DNA from: Bacillota bacterium
Lineage (GTDB): Bacteria > Bacillota_I > Bacilli_A > RFN20 > CAG-826
DNA length: 41,333 nucleotides
Reading direction: 5' to 3'
Assembly (NCBI GenBank): GCA_030537155.1
Contig: JAUNOH010000009.1
Span: 3,844 to 45,176 of the forward strand
Part shown: one piece after another, positions 9,064-16,373 of the stretch
How positions within the stretch are numbered: position 1 is the stretch's first letter
Layout of the letters: every line of letters starts with the position of its first letter
Notes under the pieces: model-generated
The model's input: the letters and a program-made list of their open reading frames with translations, nothing else
What the model was told of the DNA's origin: nothing
The model's database searches: none
Program-made: the position numbers and the translations under genes

Positions 9064-10203
9064 TCAGATGTCGCTTTTGAGGATGTCCAGATACTCCTGA
9101 TAGCAGAAGCTTCGATTCCTGGCTTGGCCGTTTACCTGAAAAAGTATTCCGCTTTCCTGCAGTTTCCTCACGGCGAGGGAGACGGAGTTATACGATAACC
9201 CCAGGGCGGAAGAGGCCCCCGATATATCGATGATCGGATGTTTCTCGAGATAGGAAAACAAAAGCAGGGCGTTTTTGTTGCTTTTGCTAGATGCGATCTT
9301 CTCATAGTTTTTCTTATGTAACGACTCCAGCAGCTCGATGGAGGAGACGGTGGAAAGCGAACAGGCGGAGACGGCCTGAAGGAAGAAATTCAGCCACTGC
9401 TCATAGTTTCCGCTATGGCGGACTTCGCTGAGGCGGTCGTAATATTCGACGCGATTCTGCTTGAGAAAATACGATATGTAAAAGATTGGGGAGGAGATGA
9501 GCCCCTTCTCCAACAGGAACAGCGTGATCAGCATCCTTCCGATCCTCCCATTCCCGTCGAGGAAGGGGTGGATGGTCTCAAACTGATAATGGATCAGCCC
9601 GGCCTTGATCAGGGGATCCATCCCGTCATCTTCGTGGATGAACTTCTCCAAATCGGACATCCCCTCGAGCATATCGTCGACGGAAGGCGGGATGTATCTG
9701 GCATTTTTAAGGCTGCTCCCCGCTCCCCCAATCCAGTTTTGGGAGCGGCGGAATTCGCCGGGGTTTTTCTCACTCCCCCTCCCAGAAGATAGCAAAACGG
9801 AGTGTGTCTCTTTCAAAAGGCGGTTGGATAATGGAAGGGTATCCAGCCTCTTCACCGCATAGTTGATGGCCGCAACATAGTTGCTGACATCTTGGACGTC
9901 CGCATTTTTGGCTCCCCCGTATTCGGGGGCGAGTATATCTTCCAAGGTGGCTTGCGTGCCCTCGATCTGGGAGGATAACAACGCCTCCTTCCTGACATAC
10001 ATATAAAGGAAGAGGTCGTCGTCCCTGATGCGGGAGGAAAGCTTATTCAAAACGGCGAGTTGGGCTTTGGCTTCCATCAAAGAGGAAAGGAGTTCCCCCT
10101 TCACCTCAAGTTCTGGTTCGGGAGGCAGTTTGGCGGGAACAAAAGAAAAATACGCCAAATCGCCTGATAAGTTTTGCCTTTCATAGCCTGCGCGGTTTTT
10201 CAC
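9064..10203 (-). CDS. Fic-family protein with C-terminal winged helix
   Basis: Fic enzymes usually transfer AMP from ATP to a hydroxyl on a target protein. The 379-aa protein has the catalytic motif HPFLDGNGRIGR at 212-223. Upstream, SSQIEG (77-82) matches the inhibitory (S/T)xxxE(G/N) helix of class II Fic proteins, so it carries its own brake. Residues about 311-360 look like a winged helix-turn-helix (DISGASSALGLSYNSVSLAVRKLQESGIL), suggesting DNA binding and possible autoregulation. The start is a GTG six bases after a TAAAAT box. The upstream region has dyads repeating every 51 bp. The gene is not part of the frr-uppS operon of relatives and is an insertion there. The target is unknown; it could be a regulator or a defence or toxin-like enzyme. 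Confidence 0.93.
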   Translation of the reverse strand: MKNRAGYERQNLSGDLAYFSFVPAKLPPEPELEVKGELLSSLMEAKAQLAVLNKLSSRIRDDDLFLYMYVRKEALLSSQIEGTQATLEDILAPEYGGAKNADVQDVSNYVAAINYAVKRLDTLPLSNRLLKETHSVLLSSGRGSEKNPGEFRRSQNWIGGAGSSLKNARYIPPSVDDMLEGMSDLEKFIHEDDGMDPLIKAGLIHYQFETIHPFLDGNGRIGRMLITLFLLEKGLISSPIFYISYFLKQNRVEYYDRLSEVRHSGNYEQWLNFFLQAVSACSLSTVSSIELLESLHKKNYEKIASSKSNKNALLLFSYLEKHPIIDISGASSALGLSYNSVSLAVRKLQESGILFQVNGQARNRSFCYQEYLDILKSDI

Positions 10204-10209
10204 ACAGGC

Positions 10210-10215
10210 ATTTTA
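10210..10215 (-). promoter_or_regulatory. fic -10 box, likely leaderless
   Basis: TAAAAT on the minus strand lies six bases before the GTG start. No convincing -35 is visible; that region is occupied by the first dyad repeat (10222-10255), so a protein bound there would block polymerase. A GAGGTG lies about 13 bases before the GTG, too far for a typical Shine-Dalgarno. Confidence 0.5.
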
Positions 10216-10221
10216 GCACCT

Positions 10222-10331
10222 CTTATTTCAGTTTTTTAGAATTTTCGGAAATAAGAGAGCAACCTAGCGGTTTTTATTTCAGTTTTTTCAAAAAATCGGA
10301 AATAAGAATCGACTTCATTGTTCCATATTTC
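10222..10331. repeat. 51-bp-spaced dyad repeats upstream of fic (candidate operators)
   Basis: CTTATTTC...GAAATAAG (10222-10255) and TTATTTC...GAAATAA (10274-10305) each have an 18-bp spacer beginning AGTTTTTT and ending TCG. A third left half, TATTTC, sits at 10326-10331. The left halves are exactly 51 bp apart (10224, 10275, 10326), close to five helical turns, so they face the same side of DNA. The fic product has a winged helix and is the obvious candidate ligand; this is inference. Confidence 0.7.
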
Positions 10332-10435
10332 AATTTTGAGCGGGGGACTTATTTTGGAAAATGTGATGGCCTTGCACATTTTTCTTGGGTTTTTTGTGAG
10401 AACTTCACACATAATTCCAGAAAATTAGGTTGTTA

Positions 10436-10463
10436 TCAAAAGAAAACCCCATCATGTGGGGTT
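10436..10463 (-). terminator. Terminator after AAA_14 ATPase gene
   Basis: AACCCCA and TGGGGTT form a 7-bp stem with a 5-base loop. On the minus strand it is followed by TTCTTTTG. It isolates the ATPase gene from fic, which therefore needs its own promoter. Confidence 0.8.
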
Positions 10464-10508
10464 CTTCCTTAAATGGTGATTCGTCGGGGAGAGGAGGACG
10501 CAATCTAC

Positions 10509-11738
10509 TCATATCCCAGAAAGCGGCACGGCATAGGCCCCTTCCCCAAGGGGATAGACGGAATCCGTGTTGCAGATGAGCAATTGGCTGCCCTTAGCCA
10601 ATTTGCTTTCTGCAAGCTTTGAGAATGACTTGATGGCCTTGTGGTCGTAATTCATACCACTTTTGCATTCGATTAAATGCATCTTTCCGTCTTCTATAAC
10701 GAGCAAATCAACCTCATTTCCATTGCTGTCGCGATAATAATAGAAAGGCGGTTTAAGCCCATTATTCAAGTAGGTCTTCCTCAACTCCCCAATGACATAG
10801 GTCTCGAGGAAAGCCCCCTTGAGGAAACTAGCCTCCAGCATTTGGCCCGAACTGACCTTGGCCAGATAACAGGCCAAGCCAGTGTCAGAAAAATAAAGTT
10901 TGGGCCGCTTGACGATCCGCTTGGTTATCGAATTTTCGCTATATGGCTCCAATAGGTAAACCAAGTCACTGGATAAAAGGATGGAGAGCCATTTCTTGAC
11001 CGTCCTGGCATCGATGCCGAGGCTTTTTGAAATCGTCTCGTAATTAAGCTGTTGGCCACTGAGAGAGGCCATAAGCTCCATGAATGAGCGAAATAAGTAT
11101 TTGTCCTCGACTTGGGCGATATCGGAAACATCTCTTTCGATGTAAGTCTCGACATAGTCGGAGTAGAAACTCTGGGCTTTCAGGGCTTTATTCGCCCATA
11201 ATTCGGGATAAAAGCCGCGATGGATCAATTCGAATAATTTGGCGGGGTCCATGGGAGTCTTATCGGCTTTTTCCGCTATCTTGACTGGGTCGAAGGAAAA
11301 TTTGACGTCCTTCACCCCGATGGTCTCGTTCCTCGATAAGGTGGGCATATGGATGATCCCAACCCGGCCCGCCATCGATTCGGAAATCCCCTCCATCAAA
11401 CGATAAAGCTGGGATCCAGTTAGGATATACATGCCATATCCCCGCCCATCCTTAAGCCTTTGCTCATCCACGATGGCCTCAATTTCCTCAAAAAGCGGCT
11501 TGGCCTTTTGGACCTCGTCGATGATCAAAGGCCATTTGTGGATGGAAAGGAACATCCCAGGATCTGCTTGGGCGCTTCTGGCCTCGCGCGAAGAAGCCAA
11601 AGACACATATGAGAAGCCTTTTTCGGTAAAGAGGTTTGCCAAAGTACTCTTGCCGACCTGACGGGGGCCGGTTATGAGGGTAATCGGCCGGTTCTCCACC
11701 GAATAGGCGATTTGGGAAAGGATTGTTCTCTCTATCAT
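10509..11738 (-). CDS. AAA_14/DUF4143 ATP-binding protein
   Basis: Member of the widespread AAA_14 plus DUF4143 family; the cellular role is unknown. From the start chosen here the protein is 409 aa. Walker A GPRQVGKST is at 24-32 and Walker B LIIDEVQKA near 71-79, with an arginine-rich sensor region after ILTGSQ. The C-terminal part has NEVDLL...LIECKSG, a PD-(D/E)xK nuclease-like arrangement typical of DUF4143. An in-frame codon at 11813 would add 25 residues, but the ATG at 11738 has AGAGGA seven bases upstream and a good promoter (11758-11786) overlaps the longer reading, so 11738 is the start. It is monocistronic and splits frr from uppS together with fic. Genes of this family move often between genomes. 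Confidence 0.93.
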   Translation of the reverse strand: MIERTILSQIAYSVENRPITLITGPRQVGKSTLANLFTEKGFSYVSLASSREARSAQADPGMFLSIHKWPLIIDEVQKAKPLFEEIEAIVDEQRLKDGRGYGMYILTGSQLYRLMEGISESMAGRVGIIHMPTLSRNETIGVKDVKFSFDPVKIAEKADKTPMDPAKLFELIHRGFYPELWANKALKAQSFYSDYVETYIERDVSDIAQVEDKYLFRSFMELMASLSGQQLNYETISKSLGIDARTVKKWLSILLSSDLVYLLEPYSENSITKRIVKRPKLYFSDTGLACYLAKVSSGQMLEASFLKGAFLETYVIGELRKTYLNNGLKPPFYYYRDSNGNEVDLLVIEDGKMHLIECKSGMNYDHKAIKSFSKLAESKLAKGSQLLICNTDSVYPLGEGAYAVPLSGI

Positions 11739-11757
11739 TTCTATGTCCTCTATCTCA

Positions 11758-11786
11758 ATTATATTTATGCAGTTTCGACATAGCAA
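11758..11786 (-). promoter_or_regulatory. Promoter of AAA_14 gene
   Basis: TTGCTA (11781-11786), 17 bp, TATAAT (11758-11763) on the minus strand. The predicted leader is short and contains the AGAGGA ribosome binding site. Confidence 0.75.
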
Positions 11787-11811
11787 TGCTGTTTTTGCAT
11801 AACTTTTTGCC

Positions 11812-11848
11812 AAAAAGAAAACCCCCCATTCCTTTCAGGAATCGGGGG
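11812..11848 (-). terminator. Terminator after frr
   Basis: CCCCCGATTCC pairs with GGAATGGGGGG around a short loop with one G-G mismatch. On the minus strand TTTTCTTTTTGG follows. It closes the pyrH-frr unit and proves frr and uppS are no longer cotranscribed by default. Confidence 0.9.
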
Positions 11849-11859
11849 TATAACCTTCT

Positions 11860-12405
11860 TTAGATGGTGAGGATTTCCTTCTGTTTGGCCTCGAGGATCT
11901 CCTCAATCTTCTTATTGGCCTCGGTGACGCCCTTCTGGATGTCCTCCTCAACCCTTTCCTTGTAGTCGTCGGACATCGTATCGTCTTCCTTCAATAAGTC
12001 GAGGTATTCCCTCCTGACGTTCCTGACGGAGACTTTGGCTTCCTCGGATAAGGATTTGGCTTGCTTGGCGATTTCCTTGCGGATCTCCCCGGTAAGAGGC
12101 GGGATGATGATCCTGATGGCGTCGGCCTCCACCTGGGCGTTATAGCCGAGGTTGGCCCCGTTGATGGCCCCGGCCACCGCCTTGAGGTCATCCTTGCTAT
12201 AGGGTTTGACCAAAAGCTGACGCGGCTCCGGCATCGAGACCTGGCAGAGGGTGACGATGTCCATCTTCTCGCCGTAATAGTCGCACTGGATGCCGTTTAG
12301 GATGGCGGGGTTCGCCCTCCCGGAACGGAGTTTGGTCAAGGCGACCTTGAATGATTCGATCGATTTGTCGAAGCCCTTGATGGCTTCACTGGCTAATTCG
12401 TCCAT
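11860..12405 (-). CDS. frr: Ribosome recycling factor
   Basis: Splits the post-termination ribosome together with EF-G. The 181-aa protein matches the family (about 185). Visible signatures are LRSGRANPAILNGIQCDYYG, the MPEPRQLLVKPY strand, IRIIIPPLTGEIRKE and the C-terminal long helices ending in IEEILEAKQKEIL. It starts five bases after pyrH ends, with AAGGGA as a probable Shine-Dalgarno inside the pyrH end, so pyrH-frr form one unit. A strong terminator follows. In B. subtilis uppS comes next; here the ATPase and fic genes intervene. Confidence 0.98.
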   Translation of the reverse strand: MDELASEAIKGFDKSIESFKVALTKLRSGRANPAILNGIQCDYYGEKMDIVTLCQVSMPEPRQLLVKPYSKDDLKAVAGAINGANLGYNAQVEADAIRIIIPPLTGEIRKEIAKQAKSLSEEAKVSVRNVRREYLDLLKEDDTMSDDYKERVEEDIQKGVTEANKKIEEILEAKQKEILTI

Positions 12406-12410
12406 TGTTT

Positions 12411-13139
12411 CTATTTCCCTTCGCTATCGATGGTGGTCCCCAAATCGTCGCCTCCGACGACCTTGAGGAAGTTATCCCAATCGTCCATGTTGAACACCCT
12501 GATCTTGACGGGTTTACCCTCGAGCATGGCCACGGCCGTTAAGTCCATGACCTCGAGTTTCTTCTCCACTACCTCGTGGTAGCTGAGCTTATCGAATAAT
12601 TTGGCATCCGGATTCTTACGCGGGTCGGAGTCATAGACCCCATCGACCCCATTCTTGGCCATCAATATGGCGTCCGCCCCCACTTCCAAGGCCCTTAGGG
12701 TGGCCGTCGTGTCAGTGGTGAAATAGGGGTTTCCGGTCCCGCCGGCGAAGATGATGACGCGCTTGGAATCGAGATGGTGGATGGCCTTCCTTCTTAGATA
12801 AGGCTCGCAGCACTGGGGAATCGAGATCGAGCTCATAAGGCGGCAGGATAATCCGACCTTCTCGATGGAGTTTTGGAGAGCCATCCCGTTGATGATGGTC
12901 CCCAACATCCCCATATAGTCGGCCTGGGCCTGCTCGATGCCGATCCTCTCGGCCGTGCGGCCACGCCAGATGTTGCCAGCCCCGACCACGATGCCGATGT
13001 CGACGCCCATATCGTGGATGGCCTTTACGATTTTGGCGACTTTCTCGAGCTTCTCGCGATCGTAGATCGACGAGCCATCATCGCAAGCCAAGGCCTCGCC
13101 CGATAGTTTGATGATGATTCGTTTGTAAACCGGTTTCAT
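12411..13139 (-). CDS. pyrH: UMP kinase
   Basis: Phosphorylates UMP to UDP with ATP in pyrimidine nucleotide supply. It belongs to the amino-acid-kinase fold: IIIKLSGEAL at the N-terminus, VVGAGNIWRG, FAGGTGNPYFTTDTTATLRA and AILMAKNGVDGVYDSDP are all clear. I choose the second ATG (MKPVYKR, 242 aa) because the first ATG, 12 bases upstream, is part of a perfect TATAAT box (TATAATG). Transcription from this box would start 3 to 5 bases before the second ATG, giving an almost leaderless mRNA with no Shine-Dalgarno. A terminator lies between tsf and pyrH, supporting an independent promoter. Confidence 0.96.
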   Translation of the reverse strand: MKPVYKRIIIKLSGEALACDDGSSIYDREKLEKVAKIVKAIHDMGVDIGIVVGAGNIWRGRTAERIGIEQAQADYMGMLGTIINGMALQNSIEKVGLSCRLMSSISIPQCCEPYLRRKAIHHLDSKRVIIFAGGTGNPYFTTDTTATLRALEVGADAILMAKNGVDGVYDSDPRKNPDAKLFDKLSYHEVVEKKLEVMDLTAVAMLEGKPVKIRVFNMDDWDNFLKVVGGDDLGTTIDSEGK

Positions 13140-13149
13140 TGCGGTAGAC

Positions 13150-13155
13150 ATTATA
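13150..13155 (-). promoter_or_regulatory. pyrH -10 box
   Basis: TATAAT on the minus strand ends 10 bases before the preferred pyrH start. It lies about 30 bp past the tsf terminator. The -35 region is weak. It decides the pyrH start, since the alternative ATG overlaps the box. Confidence 0.6.
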
Positions 13156-13182
13156 GCCGAAAACTCGCCTAGATGAACTAAA

Positions 13183-13217
13183 GATAGAAAAAGCCCCGCC
13201 TATTTTCAGGCAGGGCT
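13183..13217 (-). terminator. Terminator after tsf
   Basis: AGCCCTGCCT pairs with AGGCGGGGCT (one G-U) around a 6-base loop. On the minus strand TTTTTCTATCTTT follows. It separates rpsB-tsf from pyrH-frr. Confidence 0.92.
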
Positions 13218-13239
13218 ATATCCTTTTTTGAACTGAGGA

Positions 13240-14067
13240 TTAGGCAGCGACGCCCTCGCCCACCTTGTAGCGGACGAATTTGACGATCGAGACGCCCTTT
13301 TCCTGGAGGATGCCGCCAACGGTCTTGGAGGGATCGATGAGGTATTCCTGGAGGGAGAGGCAATCCTTGGAGAGGGTCTTGTCGACTTTCCTCTCGACGA
13401 TCTGGGCCTTGACGGCCTCGGGCTTATTCTGAAGCTTGGGATCGTCCCTGACTTCGGCGGTGGCCACGCCCAGCTCCCTTTCGCGGTCGGCGGCGGGTAC
13501 GGAGGACAGATCGAGGTATTGCGGGGCATTGGCGGCGATGTGCATCGAGATGCCCTTGCCCAATTCGTCGCATTCCTTATCGAGGATTAACAAGACGCCA
13601 ATCTTTCCACCCATGTGGATGTAGGAATAGGCCTTCTGGCTGCCGGAGAGGGCGACTTCCTCATAACGGCGTAACTCCATCTTCTCACCCATGGCGACGG
13701 TGGCGTCAATGAAGAGCGGTTCGCACTCCTTCTTGGCCTCGTCTAAGCTGGACGGGTTCTTGCTGGCAATGGTGCTTAAGACATCATCGACGAGCTTATG
13801 GAATTTATCGCCGCTGGAGACGAAATCGGTCTCGCAGTTGACTTCGGCGATGATGGCTTTATTGCCATCGACTAAGACCTGGGACAAGCCCTCGGCGGCG
13901 ATGCGGTTGGCTTTGGAGGCGGCCTTGACGATGCCCTTCTCACGGAGGTAATCGACGGCCTTCTCGATGTCGCCATCATTGGCTAGTAAGGCTTTCTTGC
14001 AGTCCATGATGCCGGCTTGGGTCCTCTCGCGGAGGGCCTTGATCAAATCGATGGTAACTTCAGGCAT
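13240..14067 (-). CDS. tsf: Translation elongation factor Ts
   Basis: Guanine-nucleotide exchange factor for EF-Tu. The 275-aa protein starts with the UBA-like domain and the signature LRERTQAGIMDCKKAL; GDIEKAVDYLREKG follows. The core has ANCETDFV-like NCETDFVSSGDKF and the coiled region before the C-terminus, ending VRYKVGEG. Its ATG overlaps the rpsB stop by one base (TAATG) and has AAGGAG eight bases upstream, so rpsB-tsf are cotranscribed and translated in step, as in most bacteria. A strong terminator follows. Confidence 0.98.
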   Translation of the reverse strand: MPEVTIDLIKALRERTQAGIMDCKKALLANDGDIEKAVDYLREKGIVKAASKANRIAAEGLSQVLVDGNKAIIAEVNCETDFVSSGDKFHKLVDDVLSTIASKNPSSLDEAKKECEPLFIDATVAMGEKMELRRYEEVALSGSQKAYSYIHMGGKIGVLLILDKECDELGKGISMHIAANAPQYLDLSSVPAADRERELGVATAEVRDDPKLQNKPEAVKAQIVERKVDKTLSKDCLSLQEYLIDPSKTVGGILQEKGVSIVKFVRYKVGEGVAA

Positions 14068-15086
14068 TATTCGCTCTCCTTGGCGGGTTCTTCCTTCTCG
14101 GCGGGTTTCTCACCGGCCTTGGCGGCGAACTCGGCCTTGCGGGCCTCATAGCGGGCCTTGCGCTCTTCCTGCATCTTGGCATAGCGCTCTTCGCGGGCCT
14201 TTCTGGCGGCGCGGATGGCGGCTTTCCTCTGCTCGTTGGCGATGTCGGCGACGCGGATGGCGTCGACCATGGTGGCCTCGGGTCCCTCATCGGGGGTGTA
14301 GGCGATGGTGGTGACTCCGCCACGGGCCTCGACGATGGCGTCGGACAAGACGCCGACCAACAGCTTGATGGCGCTGCTGGCGTCGTTATTGGAGGGGATC
14401 GGGAAGTCGACTAAATCCGGATCATCGGAGGTGTCGCAGATACCGAAGACGGGGATGTTGAGCTTTTTGGCTTCGAGGGCGGCGTTCTTCTCGAGGCTGG
14501 GATCGACTAACACGATGGCGTTAGGAACCCTCCTCATCTCTTTGACGCCCTCCAAATTCTTCTGGAGTTTGGCCAACTCTTTGTTAAGGACGGCCTGCTC
14601 CTTCTTGGGGAGCTTCTCCATGGAGCCATCCTCGACCATGCCTTCCAATTCACGGAGCCTCTTGATGCGGCCTAAGATGGTGCGGAAGTTGGTGAGGGTG
14701 CCGCCTAACCAGCGGTTGGTGATGTAGAAGGAGCCGGAGCGGACAGCCTCGTCAATGACGATCTGCTGGCTCTGGGGCTTGGTGCCGACGAAGAGGATTT
14801 TGCCCCCCTCGGAGACGATGGCCTTCAAAGCCTTGTAGCTGGCGTTGACGCGCTCGATGCTCTTCTGAAGATCGATGATGTAGATGCCGTTGCGGGCGCC
14901 GTAGATGAAGCGGTTCATCTTGGGGTTCCAGCGGCGGGTCTGGTGACCGAAGTGGACGCCGGCCTCCAACAGCTTCTTCATCGTGATGATCGGAGCGTTG
15001 GGATCGTGCATGACCTCAGCCATGGTGGGGGTTTCCTCGGCGGGAGCTTCCGCGGGGGTGACCTCCTTGATTTCTTCGTCACTCAT
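14067..15086 (-). CDS. rpsB: Ribosomal protein S2 with acidic N- and charged C-terminal extensions
   Basis: Small-subunit protein S2. From the start used here it has 339 aa against about 245 in B. subtilis. The core ITMKKLLEAGVHFGHQTRRWNPKM begins only after some 30 residues rich in Glu, Ala and Pro, and FVGTKPQSQQIV, ITNRWLGGTLTNF and PDLVDFPIPSNND are all present. The C-terminal 70 residues are Ala, Lys, Glu and Arg rich. An ATG 15 bases upstream exists, but it forms part of the Shine-Dalgarno sequence (GGAGGT, seven bases before the chosen ATG), so the shorter start is right. A structured leader with an 8-bp perfect stem precedes it, a likely site for S2 feedback. Confidence 0.96.
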   Translation of the reverse strand: MSDEEIKEVTPAEAPAEETPTMAEVMHDPNAPIITMKKLLEAGVHFGHQTRRWNPKMNRFIYGARNGIYIIDLQKSIERVNASYKALKAIVSEGGKILFVGTKPQSQQIVIDEAVRSGSFYITNRWLGGTLTNFRTILGRIKRLRELEGMVEDGSMEKLPKKEQAVLNKELAKLQKNLEGVKEMRRVPNAIVLVDPSLEKNAALEAKKLNIPVFGICDTSDDPDLVDFPIPSNNDASSAIKLLVGVLSDAIVEARGGVTTIAYTPDEGPEATMVDAIRVADIANEQRKAAIRAARKAREERYAKMQEERKARYEARKAEFAAKAGEKPAEKEEPAKESE

Positions 15087-15219
15087 TGTGGTGACCTCCA
15101 TTCGTTTGAGCCTCCCCTGTTTCTAACAACTGACCACCGGAACGCTTTTTAAGCTGTTTCGCCCGTTCCGGAACTAGGCGTTGAATCCGCAGGGTGTGCA
15201 TTAGCATCAAAAGATGCCG
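15087..15219 (-). promoter_or_regulatory. Structured 5' leader of rpsB
   Basis: About 130 nt between the predicted transcription start and the rpsB ATG. It holds a GCATC-TTTT-GATGC hairpin near the 5' end and a perfect CCGGAACG...CGTTCCGG stem (15137-15144 with 15164-15171) that encloses a small GCTT/AAGC hairpin. Many bacteria regulate rpsB-tsf through S2 binding to such a leader; that role here is inference. Confidence 0.6.
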
Positions 15220-15225
15220 AGGCGA

Positions 15226-15231
15226 ATATTA
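15226..15231 (-). promoter_or_regulatory. rpsB promoter, extended -10
   Basis: TGCTAATAT on the minus strand is an extended -10 (TGn plus TAATAT). It sits between the terminator of the upstream small RNA (15266-15336) and the rpsB leader. Confidence 0.55.
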
Positions 15232-15265
15232 GCACACGCGAGCGGGTAAGCGTTAGCAAAACCTG

Positions 15266-15376
15266 AAAAAGAAAAATCCCCCGCGCCGGGGGGACATGAA
15301 GGAAGGAGTTCAACTGAGTTGACTGTGGCGCGGGGGAGGAAGGCTCTGCCGAATCGAAGAAGGCAGGTTCCTATCT
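15266..15376 (-). ncRNA. Candidate small structured RNA between xerC and rpsB
   Basis: A transcript of about 110 nt is predicted by a TATAAT box (15383-15388) and a strong terminator. From the 5' end: a CTGCC...GGCAG hairpin; an unpaired CCTTCCT stretch; CCCCCGCGCC (15327-15336), which pairs perfectly over 10 bp with GGCGCGGGGG (15278-15287); and a T-tract. The large loop holds a small TCAAC/GTTGA hairpin, CTCCTTCCTTC and CCCCCC. The last C run can alternatively pair with the same G run. No SRP RNA, tmRNA, RNase P or 6S signature is recognisable. The CU-rich stretches recall Firmicutes regulatory RNAs that pair with Shine-Dalgarno sequences. It could instead be a long xerC 3' end. Confidence 0.55.
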
Positions 15377-15382
15377 AACAAA

Positions 15383-15414
15383 ATTATACGTTTCACATCA
15401 CCCGACTTGTCGGG
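15383..15414 (-). promoter_or_regulatory. Promoter and dyad before the small RNA
   Basis: TATAAT at 15383-15388 (minus). CCCGAC-AA-GTCGGG, a perfect 6-bp dyad (15401-15414), covers the -35 region. The dyad has no T-tract, so it is more like an operator than a terminator. The -35 match is poor. Confidence 0.5.
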
Positions 15415-15443
15415 CAATAACGCCGAGATTGGCTAATATCCCC

Positions 15444-16373
15444 CTACTTCTTGCCCTTTTTGCCATTCCGGGGGAAGTATTGGTCGTATTGCTTTTTGAT
15501 CAGTTTGTCGGAGACGTGGGTGTAGACCTGGGTGGTGTCGATGCTCTCATGCCCCAATAGCTCCTGGATCAAACGGAGGTCGGCCCCATTCTCCAAAAGG
15601 TGGGTGGCGAAACTATGCCTCAATTCATGGGGGTGGATCTTCAGATATGACCCTATCTTGGCCTCCGATTGGGTCAGGACGTATTCGAGTCCCCGGACGG
15701 TCAAGGCCTTGCCACGGGAATTTAGAAAGAAATTATCCGGTTTCTTTGGCTCGGGGTTATTGGCAAGTAGCTCAGGACGCAGCTTGCTCGCGTATTCCCT
15801 CATGGCTGAGCCGGCCCGCTTGCCAAAGGGGACGATCCTCTCCTTCTTGCCCTTGCCGTGGACCCTGATGATGCGGGAGTTATAGTCGATTTGGCTATAA
15901 CGGAGTCCTACCAGTTCCGAGGCCCTCATCCCCGAGGCGTAAAGCAACTCAAGGATGGCCTGGTCACGCGGGGCCAGATAATCGGTCCGCTTGGCGTTCT
16001 CATCCAAAAGCTTGCTGACCTCCTCCACGTAGAGGGAACGGGGATATTTGATGCCCGGCTTTGGCGATACGGCGCCTTTGAAGGGGTTTTTGTCGACGAA
16101 ACCGCCCTCAAGGAGATATTCATAAAAACCACGGAGGGCGCACATCCTTCGTTTGTTCGAACGGGGGTCGATACCCCGGTATACCTCGTTTTCCAAAAAG
16201 GCCCTGACCGTGGAGCGGTCCACCTGATCGAAGTTAAAGCCATCCTCATCGAGGAAGGAAAAAAACCTATCGATGTCCCGACGGTAGGAATCGATCGTCT
16301 TATCCGAATAGCCCTTCAGGTAACGAAGGTGCTTCAAATAGTCTTGTTCTAGTTTCTTCGCCTTATCTTCCAT
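15444..16373 (-). CDS. xerC: Tyrosine recombinase XerC
   Basis: Site-specific recombinase that resolves chromosome dimers at dif with XerD. 309 aa. The N-terminal SAM-like core-binding domain covers about 1-100 and the catalytic domain the rest. All catalytic residues are visible: R150 (ASGMRASEL), K174 (HGKGKKER), H249 and R252 (HPHELRHSFATHLL), H275 (LLGHESIDTTQ) and Tyr284 (QVYTHV). It overlaps the end of trmFO by 11 bases. Topology topA-trmFO-xerC matches topA-gid-codV of B. subtilis, so XerC (CodV) is preferred to XerD. HslV, HslU and CodY, next in B. subtilis, are absent. No terminator immediately follows. Confidence 0.95.
   Translation of the reverse strand: MEDKAKKLEQDYLKHLRYLKGYSDKTIDSYRRDIDRFFSFLDEDGFNFDQVDRSTVRAFLENEVYRGIDPRSNKRRMCALRGFYEYLLEGGFVDKNPFKGAVSPKPGIKYPRSLYVEEVSKLLDENAKRTDYLAPRDQAILELLYASGMRASELVGLRYSQIDYNSRIIRVHGKGKKERIVPFGKRAGSAMREYASKLRPELLANNPEPKKPDNFFLNSRGKALTVRGLEYVLTQSEAKIGSYLKIHPHELRHSFATHLLENGADLRLIQELLGHESIDTTQVYTHVSDKLIKKQYDQYFPRNGKKGKK

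Noticed and set aside
9064..11738. Fic and AAA_14 as a toxin-antitoxin or joint defence pair
   Set aside because: They have separate promoters and terminators, and the Fic protein already carries its own inhibitory motif, so no partner is needed.
15266..15376. SRP RNA, 6S RNA or tmRNA identity for the small RNA
   Set aside because: Lacks the SRP GGAAG/GCAG apical loop, the long 6S central bubble and any tRNA-like end.
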